Below the pieces are notes generated by a model. The model worked only from the letters and a program-made list of their open reading frames with translations, was not told where the DNA came from and ran no database searches. The position numbers and the translations under genes are program-made. 64,000 bases of DNA from Topomyia yanbarensis. Its lineage: Eukaryota; Arthropoda; Insecta; Diptera; Culicidae. The stretch is taken from positions 163,628,080-163,692,079 of the forward strand of contig NC_080670.1 of the NCBI RefSeq assembly GCF_030247195.1, read 5' to 3'. Positions 55,354-64,000 of the stretch are shown in pieces (position 1 is the first letter of the stretch; each line of letters begins with the position of its first letter).

Positions 55354-57321
55354 ATTAAAAAGATGAAAAATGAATACAGCAAAAATATAAAAACAAGACA
55401 ACAGCAAAAATATAAAAACAAGACAAGAGTACATTTAAAAATTGAATGCATGAGAACAGGGAAATAAGAAAATGTTCAAAATGTTTCAAAACAGAAGAAA
55501 TGATGAAGTAAAAGAAAGGAATGAAAAGCAAAAAAAACTATGAAAAACAAAAAAAAAATGCTCAAAGAAGTATTAAAAATAAAAATAAATGGAAATAGAT
55601 TGAAGAAAAAATAGAAAACAGGAACAAGTGGAAATAGCCCAAAAACAGACAATAGTGATATCATAGAAAACATTTAAAATCCAAATTGTTTGAATGGGTA
55701 AAACTGAAAATCCTAGAAGAAATTGAAAAAAAACAGGAATATTATCGTGAAGAAAAACAAGAGAAAATTTATAAAATAAATAAATCTTTAAAAAATAAAT
55801 ACGGAATAAAACTAATTTTTTATGAAATGGAAAACCGAAAACATGCACAAAACACAAAAAGATCAAAATAATGTAATAAGAAAAATACCAAAAAAATGTA
55901 CAAAATAGAAAGCATGAAATTCAAAATTGTTTAAATGTGTAAAAAAAGAAAATGCTAAGTGTAATGGAACATACCAATAAACCAAGATGGGTGAATATTG
56001 AAGAAATCCATACAAAAGAAAAGCATAAATTTCAAAACTGTTAAATGGAGAACAGAAAATTTCACAACACAAAAAAAAATTGAAACGAAAAAATAGAAAA
56101 AAAAAAAAGCAAATGAGATAAATCTATGATGAAAAATATGGAAAAAAAAGGAAGATACAGAAATACTACAATAAGTTTATTGGAGGATATAAAAAAATAC
56201 AAAGAAATAATAGAAAATAAAAGTTGAGTTTAATAAAGAAATGAAAAAAACGATGAATAAAAAGCAAAAATGGAAAAAAATATGAAAAGACGAATCGAAT
56301 TGAAAAATTAAGACAAATGCAAAAAATGGGATAAATTTTAAGAAAGACACAAAAATGGTAAAAATAGAAAAAGAAAAATATGGGGCAAAATATATAGAAG
56401 TGGAAGTAAAATAAGATTGAATGAAGAAAATAGAAAGAATACAAAACTTGGAAAATGGAAAAAGAAACCAAAAAGCAAATATGAAACAAAAGAAAAAATG
56501 CGAAAATTCATTTAAATTGAGAAAGCTTTTTAAAAATGGCAAAAACTGTCGGATTCTCGTATTTAAACAAAAAAATTACTGTGGATCGATTTCTTCGTGG
56601 ATTTTCATGTTCTTTTTTGATTTGTGGAGTTATTCAGAACTCGTTTCACAAATCGTATTTGACCAGTCGGGCTTTCTAAAAGAAGGTTGCTGATTTTTTC
56701 TTATTTCTAATACATTGTTTTCTGATTCATTTAGCAGCCACGTCGGATTGAAATAAGTAGAAATAGAAGTCACATGTCGTCTTGAAAAAATAAAAAATCG
56801 CAATTGTACTAATCATTAAAAACCACTGTTTTCTTGAAACCCATACACAGATTGAAAGTTTTAATTAGTAAAATACGAATCAAAATCAATTTCGAAAGCC
56901 TAGAGCTTTCAACTTTAACTAACTTAATTTTTTAAGTAGTTGGTCAAAATTATGAGATTATTGTTGTAAAGTATGAAATAGAAAGTAAATTTCAGTCTTT
57001 TAAAACACAATTCACAAAAAAAGATCTTGTGTTTTGCCCACTGCGCGTTAAAATCGTTTTTGAGTTCCAAGTTTCAAAATTTTCCTTGGTTAGTTTAATG
57101 CAGTATATACTTTATAATGTAATAATGTACGATTAACTTTATAATAGAAATTGGAGGAAATTAAATCATACCAACATTGAAACTCTAATTGAATTTTCAA
57201 ATAAAATGTTATTGAAAAAACATTTGACAGAATAACTCCTTCTGTTCAAAGTCCGGGCCCCCTACAGGACTCCGGGCCCGGGGGGAAACACCACGTTCCC
57301 CCTCCCCTCTCGGCGGCCCTG

Positions 57322-57548
57322 GTTGCAACCAATGTTTTTTAGCATATTTTAGCAAAACAGAAAACTTTTCCACACACGAACGATCAAATGGTTTCAAACA
57401 AAAAATCATCTGACATTTGAGGGTTGAATAGCCAATGCGATCCACATTTGTAGTTCCAAAACGTCGACACAGGAACTTGTTTTCTTCAAAATCCCATTTT
57501 TGGTTGCAGCCGTTGACCGTCCGTCCATCGGATAGTCACAATGTCTCC
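57322..57548 (-). pseudogene. Unidentified reading frame, 5' half, cut by hAT insertion
   Basis: On minus the frame is open from L-S-D-G-R-T-V-N-G-C-N-Q-K-W-D-F-E-E-N-K to K-K-H-W-L-Q at the hAT junction, then continues in frame at 50252. An in-frame TGA at 57549 marks its 5' limit, perhaps an exon edge. It is cysteine/tryptophan-containing and basic, but matches no family I know. It may be a host exon or part of an older transposon. Confidence 0.4.
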
Positions 57549-58562
57549 AGTTGTTGGTTGCAGACGAAAATTAGAACAAAAAAACCCAATCTAGTTATTG
57601 ACGCATGCTTGTATCTCGTATGATTCACGGTCCATCAGAACACATCCCTACAAGCAGAAGCAGAATTAATCGCTTGGGGTGCTTTTAGCGCGTAACTCCA
57701 CACACACACACACGTAAGGTGCCTAAAATGTCACACTTTTCGAGTGACGTCAAATGTTTCTCTTCCACGCAACTTGCTGATCATTTGTCGTTTGTTTATA
57801 TGAAGGATCTAATTGGAAAGGATATTCCATTCGATTGGATCGAATTTGAAATCTTGTTTTAGTGACGCTATTTCAGTTTTGGCTGGTGAGTTTAAACAGT
57901 AACTTTATCAGGTTACAATACTCAATTGGCGTCACGAAAACAAGATTTCCAATTAGAACCAATCGAATGAAACATTATCAGATCGACATTGTTGAGAGTT
58001 GTTACTATCAATGTGGTTACGGTCGGTCGTGCCGGGTTCACATCGTTTAGTAAATTTTGAATAGATATTATTAGAAGATCTTATACTTTAAACAATCGAC
58101 CCGTCAGGTGGTTTTGCCTTAATCAACTGAATCACTTTTCGTGTTTTAGCGAAAGCAATTGAGTACTAAAATTAGACTTCAGCAGATGTCAAGATTTTGC
58201 TGCTTTATAGTGTCGATTTGCTTGACAGATATTGGGTATTTGGAGCCAACAAATGAAACGGACATGTTGCAACTTTTCTTTCATTTGTTCCAGTTGGACC
58301 CCAACAATTAAGATGTTCATTAAACATTCATTCAATTGCTTGTTTTCATCGATCTAATCTGCTGATCATAGCGAAACATTCATAGACGTTAGGTGACAAC
58401 TCCGACTACCAAAAGCCTGTTTCAGACATCAATTTTGTGAAAACAGTAATTATCTGCGTCATGATTGGGCTGCATTATTCGACCAGCAGGTTTCAATGCT
58501 ATTGGCGTCGTTAGCGACGCACTTTCCCATAGTTGCGTATTGTGGCTCACATACAAGAAATA
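57549..58562. other. Unassigned sequence
   Basis: No gene recognised. A CA dinucleotide run lies at 57697-57712. The two stretches CTAATTGGAAAGGATATTCCATTCGATTGGATC (57810, parts) and its approximate inverse at 57945-57985 form a weak inverted repeat with ~100 bp between. Confidence 0.4.
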
Positions 58563-58842
58563 GGGGAGCCCGGGGCTAGTTGGCGGTTGGGGTAAGTTGG
58601 CGAAATTCCCTTTTCTTCGTTTCTATTAGACATATAGCGCTGCTTTTCGTTGCGTACCTCAAGTAATATGAAACACATTATCCAATGTGTTTTTGTTCTA
58701 TGCTATATTTTGTTGCCAAACATTTTGTTTTGTAGAAGTTGTGGGAGATTATGTGTTTTCGAGCACACTATGTAAATTTTCTTAGTTTTGAATATTTTGT
58801 GTTATTTAAGGTGATTTATAATCTACTCCACTGAGCTTTCAG

Positions 58843-59910
58843 TTTTTTTTTATTTATTTATTTATTAACAGATTAAGGCCGAAGTGGCCTGTGCCGTATA
58901 CAAAAGATTCCTCCATTTCACTCGGTCCATGGCCGCGCGTCGCCAGCCACGCAGTCTGCGAAGTGTCCGCAAATCGTCTTCCACCTGGTCGATCCATCGT
59001 GCTCGCTGCGCGCCACGTCTTCTTGTACCGGTCGGATTGCAATTGAGAACCGTTTTCACCGGGCTATTGTCCGACATTCTGGCTACGTGCCCGGCCCACC
59101 GTAGTCGTCCGATTTTCGCGGTATGACAGATGGGCGGCTCCCCCAACAGCTGATGCAACTCATGGTTCATTCGCCGTCTCCATGTGCCGTCTTCCATCTG
59201 CACTCCACCGTAGATGGTACGCAGCACTTTCCGTTCGAAGACACCAAGTGCGCGTTGGTCCTCCACGAGCATGGTCCAGGTCTCGTGCCCATAGAGAACT
59301 ACCGGTCTAATCAGCGTCTTGTAGATGGTCAACTTCGTACGACGGCGAACTCTGTTCGACCGAAGTGTCTTGCGGAGGCCAAAGTAAGCACGATTTCCTG
59401 CCACGATGCGTCTACGAATCTCTCTGCTGGTATCATTGTCGGCGGTCACCAGTGAGCCCAAGTACACGAACTCTTCAACCACCTCGATTTCGTCGCCACC
59501 GATGCAAACTCGAAGCGGGCGGTTCTCATTCTCTTCTCGTGAACCTCTTCCTATCATGTACTTTGTCTTCGACGTGTTGATGGCAAGTCCGACGCGCTTG
59601 GCTTCTCTTTTCAGTCTGCTGTAGGCTTCCTCCATCTTCTCAAAGTTTCGTGCAATAATATCAACGTCATCGGCGAAGCCAAGTAGCTGAACGGACTTTG
59701 TGAAAATCGTACCACTCGTGTCGATCCCTGCTCTTCTTATTACACCTTCCAGCGCGATGTTGAATAACAGGCACGAGAGACCATCACCTTGCCGTAACCC
59801 TCTGCGTGATTCGAAGGGACTCGAGAGCGTCCCTGAGACACGTACTACGCACATCACCCGATCCATCGTCGCCTTCACTAATCGCGTCAGTTTGTCCGCG
59901 AAACCGTGCC
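58843..59910 (-). pseudogene. RTE-clade retrotransposon, 5'-truncated
   Basis: A 337-codon open frame (58865-59878) contains L-R-Q-G-D-G-L-S (59800), the catalytic G-F-A-D-D-V-D-I-I (59680), T-S-K-T-K-Y-M and the long R-W-A-G-H-V-A-R-M tail. It ends 20 bases before an (AAAT)n tail, the very short 3' UTR and microsatellite end of RTE elements (JAM1-like in mosquitoes). Flanks duplicate GAGCTTTCAG (58833-58842; 59911-59920). The endonuclease and RT fingers are lost, but the remaining frame is intact, so the insertion is young. Confidence 0.88.
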
Positions 59911-60189
59911 GAGCTTTCAGTATTTGTATAAATATAACATCTATCCAAAAAAAAGATACTTTTTAAATAGTGTTTTATAAAATATGTGATTGGGGTCAGT
60001 TGGCGGTGACGCAAGCTGACCAAGTTGACGGTACTATCTATGTGTGTATCTTGTCAATGCAGGGCACATTTACTTCGGCCAATCACCTGAAGAATTTAGT
60101 AAACTTGCGTTTGAATATGGAGTACTCGTCGAAGTCAAAATGCCGGGGTAGTGAAACTGAATTATAATGGCAAACATCGGTTAATATAC

Positions 60190-63100
60190 AGTTTTTTACA
60201 ATGGAGAATTCGAGCTAGCGCACGGAAGTGTACTGGAGTGCCACGCTCGACCAGGACTAAACTACCTAACGGGTAATAACGACTAAACTCCAATGTGCTC
60301 CGCCATCTTTCCCCCAGGAACTACCTCCCGGCATTACTTCTGGGGGGATGGCACTACTTAACCCATTATTGCCCAACCTACTATATATAGTAGGTGCTAA
60401 GAATTACTCAATTAATAACGCAGAACAGGCATTATCAAGGAGTTAATATTGTTCATATACTCTTGCAGAATATATTTAGAGAAGTTAGAGTGGTTAAACC
60501 GATGTTTATGTTTTGTTTTTGATAAATTTTCACTTAAGGGGTTACACATTTTTGTTAGGATGAAAAAAATCGAATTTTTGTAAATTAGATATTCTGAAAC
60601 TAAATACGCTGAGGAAAATTTTCTCAAAGTTTCATTAAGATCGGAATACTACAACTTAAGTTACAGCTATTCATAGATCGCTACCCATTCACCACTTGTA
60701 GGCGGTACGTAGTGTTTGATACGCTAGACCGTTGACTCGCTGCACCGACAGTAAAACTCGATTATCTCGGAGTTGTATTTTGTTGAAAAGTTCATCCGCG
60801 GCGATCACGATATCTCAGGAACCGATTAACCGATCAATCTTAAATTTTCACGGGTTGTTCCTTATAATATCAGCTACTTTGAGTACAAAAATAATTTTAC
60901 TGGAATGACCACATCATTTTTCTTCGATCGGAAAACACAATTTGTGATGCGCGTGAAAAATAAGTTGGGCAATAATGGGTTAATGTACTCACTCACTCTT
61001 TCTCACGCACGCACACATACAGTATGAGGCTTACCTGGGTGCTCGCTCTGACACTCCATGTGAGGTTTACTTGGGTGCTCACCTCTAGCATACCATGTGA
61101 GACTGACTTGAACGCTCACACTACACTCCTCTGCCACGCCACGAGGTATCAAAAACGTTAGGTACCAACATTCTACGCTACGACCCTCCCATCTCGGCAT
61201 GGGCAGTCCATACATACGTCTTTTCACTCACTCTTCGGCCATGCTTCGGTGTGACTACCGCGGTTGCCACCCGCTGCGCCACACTTGCTTCATCATGAGC
61301 AGACCATTCGCTCACTTCTCCGCGCTCAGTCCTTTCCGCTATAACTAGCCAATCACAAGTTAGTCATGCTTGTCGTCTGCTGCTCGGCGCGCCAGATTCT
61401 CTGCCATCTGCAGGCAATCTGAGTGGTTGCAGTCGAGACTGCATTTCACTTCTTGACCACCACTTGAAACATCCTCTGGATAAGGGTATCAGGGGTTGTG
61501 CCCCGGCCGCTCTAGTATTTCTCTTCTTTCGACGTCGAAACGAGGACATAAGAATAGTATGTGCTCCGCCGTTTCGTCAATACATGGGCAGTCAGGGCAG
61601 ACAGGGGCCTCCGCGTGCCCAAACCTGTGGAGGTACTCGGTATGTTAGGTACCAGCCGGTGGGTCCACCTACCTTTCGAGAAGTTATTCCACTCGCGCTG
61701 CCATCTGGCGACCGAGGCCACCCTGGTACGCTCGCGGACTCCTCTAGTTCCACGTAGCTCAAAACACTCCTTGTCTTCCCGGATGACCAGCCCTATTGGC
61801 ATCATGCTCGCTATCACGCAGGATGCATCGTGTGATACCGTGCGGTAGGCAGATATCACTCTGAGACACATCAAGCGGTAGGTGCTCTCCAGTTTCCGAA
61901 GGTAACTGGTTACCCCCACGGGCCTAATGATAGATACCGCAACGCCTGCCAGTAGCCAACGTCTACTGGCGCACACCTTAGAGCTGTTGGACATCATCCT
62001 CGATAATGCTGCAACAGCCGTCGAAGCCCTCTTGCACGCATACTCGACATGGCTGCTTGTCATCTATGATGACCCCAAGAATCTTCAGATTCCGTTTTAA
62101 AGTGATCACGACTTCTCCCACTTGAATAACTGCATGTTGTACCGACTTGCGGTTGTTGACGATGACCACCTCCGTCTTATGTTGAACGATTTCCAGGCCT
62201 CTCGCGCTCATCCATTCCGCCACAGTGCTGATCGCGTGTGCTGCAGTCAGTTCTACCTCGGGGATTGACTTCCCGTAGACCTCCAAGGTTACATCATCGG
62301 TGAAACCGAAGATCCTGCCACCAGGAGGGAACTTTAGTCTCACAGCCCCGTCATACATAAGGTTCCATAATACCGGGCCCAGAATCGAGCCTTGCGGGCC
62401 TCCTGCGGTAATAGGAATGCTTCTCTGACCGGCATCGGTCTCGTATAGTAATACACGGTTCTGGAAGCAGCTTTCCAAGATCTGGTACAGACCCACCGGC
62501 AGGTTAAGCCGGCGTAACGAGAGCGCGATGGCATCCCAGCTTGCGCTGTTGAATGCACAGTATCGAATACCTCGCCTTTTTCCGTTGGATCGCTATCTCG
62601 GCGGTCTTTACCGCGGAGTTGATAGCGTCCACCGTAGACTTACCCTTTCGAAAACCAAACTGATTGCTTGACAGGCCGTCCGTACCTTCTGAGTACGGGG
62701 TTAGCCTGTTGAGGATGATCCTCTCAAGCAGTTTGCCCGTCGTCACCCCACGGATTCGCGTTGGCACCCTCGCACAGGTTGTCGAAACACGTTCTCTTAC
62801 TGCTCTTAAAGGCCTTATTAAGGGCCAATTTCGCAGCTCGAAATCGTATGGCTGCAATCTCGGCACTCCACTAATACACCGAGCGTCTGCCATTTCTTGG
62901 CAGGGTTTTCCTCGGAATGGTGGCGTCGTACGCACGTGCTATGACAGCTACCAGCGCATCCTCGCTTAGACTGTCGGTGTTGGACTCCAGTCCCAGGGCC
63001 GCGGTGAAAACTTCGCTGTCGAAGTGATTGGTCTTCCACCCGCGTATCTGGCAGGGATCACCCGCCCTCGGATGCTGCACGCCATAGTTGATCCTAAAGC

Positions 63101-63700
63101 GTATTGCTAGGTGATCACTATATGTGTAGCCCTCGTCTACCTTCCAGCCCATGTCTGGAACCAGACCCGGGCTGACAAACATTACGTCAATCCATGACTC
63201 GACCCCATTCTTACGGAATGTGCTAGTGGAACCATTATTGACTAGCACTGCGTCGAGTTTCGCAAGCGCCACCAGTAGCGCTTGGCCCCTGCTATTTGTA
63301 CAGCGGCTGCCCCACTCCACTTCCCAAGCGATGAAATCTCCCGCTGTGACGAACGGCTTCCGACCCACTAGGTCGGACGAGACCTCTCGATCATCTGGTT
63401 GAACTGTTTTATAGGCCAACTTGGTGGGGCATAGCAGCTACAATAGAACACACCATTGATCTTGGCAATCGCGACACCCTCTGCAGAGAAGTGTACTACC
63501 TCTTGGACCGGGAACCGTCCCGTTGTACAAATTGCCGCCATCCTAGACCCGTCCGCCACCCAATTGCCGTTATCGGTAGAGACGTTGTACGGGTCGGATA
63601 GGAGAGCGACATCTGTCCTCGACTCCGAGACCGACTACCACAGCTGCGGGGCTGATGCACAGTGGTTAAGATTCAGCTGTGTTAGTTGCACTGCTTTTTC
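60190..63700 (-). pseudogene. Second R1-like retrotransposon copy, with deletions
   Basis: Same family as 37945-41775: endonuclease 63690-62870 (T-Q-L-N-L-N-H-C; W-I-D-V-M-F), RT 62660-61980 (F-G-F-R-K-G-K-S-T-V-D, G-P-Q-G-S-I-L-G-P where V is lost, G-F-T-D-D-V-T-L where the first Ala of F-A-D-D is Thr), then the C-terminus to 61370 and 3' UTR to 60190. Compared with copy 1 it lacks about 410 bp at 62743 (linker and RT start), a segment at 62558 and one at 61637. The 3' UTR is split by the piggyBac-like MITE. It starts at the same place as copy 1, just before ORF2. Confidence 0.85.
60362..60979. mobile_element. piggyBac-like MITE, TTAA target
   Basis: Ends CCCATTATTGCCCAAC and its exact inverse enclose 618 bp. 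The flanks are TTAA at 60358-60361 and 60980-60983. The same position in the other R1-like copy (38150-38160, GTACTTGATGTACTC) has no insert, so this is an empty-site/filled-site pair. CCC...GGG ends with TTAA duplication are diagnostic of piggyBac relatives. The interior is non-coding. Confidence 0.93.
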
Positions 63701-64000
63701 TTCAGAAAGATATTTAGAATGTTCTATTAGAATACCTCTATTTGATTGCAAATTTTCTGGAGTACTCATACATGAGGCCGGGGCCGTGGTAAGTTGGCTG
63801 GTTTTCCGCGTCCCATATTTTTGTTTATAAAAACAAAGACAATTTAACAAACAAAATTCAGTGATGCTGCCAATAGCTGCTCTTTTATGCACCATGTTTT
63901 GTAAATCGAAGCGGTAAAAAATGAAAACTGCGAAAACACCGCCAACTAGCCCCGGTCTCCCCTAGTTTGTTTGCAAATAATTTAGTTCGTGTTTTGTTGT

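Larger units (their letters stand above)
54630..56560. repeat. Long A/G-rich low-complexity tract
   Basis: About 1.5 kb of plus-strand sequence made mostly of A with short G-containing words (GAAAAATG, GGAAAAA, TGAAAAAATA), split by the ribozyme element at 54964-55353. Cytosine is very rare on plus, so the composition is strand-asymmetric. Open frames on minus are artefacts of this bias (F/I/L-rich). Confidence 0.85.
50253..57321. mobile_element. hAT-like element, 7.1 kb, with nested insertions
   Basis: Ends CAGGGCTGTACAGAG and, inverted, CAGGGCCGCCGAGAGG with exact 8 bp duplication GTTGCAAC at 50245-50252 and 57322-57329. G/C-rich GGGCCC words lie just inside both ends, as in the 43156-47651 element. 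Nested within are a SINE head, an RT-RNase H element, a Tc1-like transposase relic, an A-rich tract and a ribozyme element. No hAT transposase was recognised, so movement would need a transposase from elsewhere. Confidence 0.85.
58563..63962. mobile_element. TA-flanked TIR element, 5.4 kb, hosting two retrotransposons
   Basis: Ends GGGGAGCCCGGGGCTAGTTG and, inverted, GGGGAGACCGGGGCTAGTTG match over about 25 bp with one mismatch, and both sides carry TA. AGTTGGC words recur just inside both ends and at about 60000. Leaving out the RTE (58843-59910) and R1-like copy (60190-63700), the original element would be only about 0.8 kb, a MITE-sized Tc1-mariner-type unit. Confidence 0.85.

Noticed and set aside
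55476..56542. Several F/I/L-rich minus frames of 65-121 codons
   Set aside because: They come from the A-rich tract, whose complement is T-rich and lacks stop codons in places.
57697..57712. CA dinucleotide run
   Set aside because: Ordinary short microsatellite.

Overview
This is a eukaryotic, AT-rich, intron-containing and very transposon-dense stretch. It most likely comes from a mosquito, probably Aedes-like. The basis is an insect-type decaprenyl-diphosphate synthase exon, tRNA-derived SINEs that look like the Feilai type, and a mix of R1, jockey, CR1-like, RTE, R4-like and RNase H-bearing non-LTR retrotransposons typical of mosquitoes. The species is inference. There is one 500-base assembly gap at 48001-48500.

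Host genes are few. On the minus strand, 30570-32362 holds five well-defined exons of a gene whose protein repeats W-G-[KR]-x-G-x-G-[AK]-P modules; four introns of 70-242 bp join the exons in one continuous frame of 491 codons including the stop. On the plus strand, 48760-48904 is one exon of decaprenyl-diphosphate synthase subunit 1 with the DDVID motif; its other exons are not visible. A third, unidentified minus-strand reading frame (57322-57548 plus 49988-50252) is split by a 7.1 kb hAT-like insertion and becomes open again if the insertion and one target-site copy are ignored.

The rest is mainly nested mobile DNA. 3.2-13.2 kb: SINE fragments, a pogo-like MITE, a 2.1 kb hAT-like element and an A-tract satellite. 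13.5-17.9 kb: an R4-like non-LTR element interrupted by an RNase H-type non-LTR element with a 14 bp duplication. 20.3-25.7 kb: a hairpin element, a complete SINE, RT fragments and a CR1/L2-like element interrupted by a ribozyme element. 32.8-37.4 kb: ribozyme element, R1 and jockey fragments. 37.9-41.8 kb: a nearly complete R1-like ORF2. 41.8-47.7 kb: a TIR element next to a 4.5 kb hAT-like element that contains a CR1-like insertion. 50.3-57.3 kb: a 7.1 kb hAT-like element containing an RT-RNase H element, a Tc1-like relic, an A-rich tract and another ribozyme element. 58.6-64.0 kb: a 5.4 kb TA-flanked TIR element containing an RTE and a second R1-like copy, itself hit by a piggyBac-like MITE.

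The most interesting object is a ~312-345 bp non-autonomous element present three times (23628-24053, 32782-33150, 54964-55353). Its copies carry hammerhead ribozymes with all core bases. Two copies have 11-13 bp target-site duplications. The three copies are different slices of one head-to-tail repeating monomer (circular permutations), two of them ending in inverted 'snap-back' duplications. That is the pattern expected if ribozyme-processed circular or multimeric RNA is copied back into the genome, as proposed for retrozymes and Penelope-like elements.
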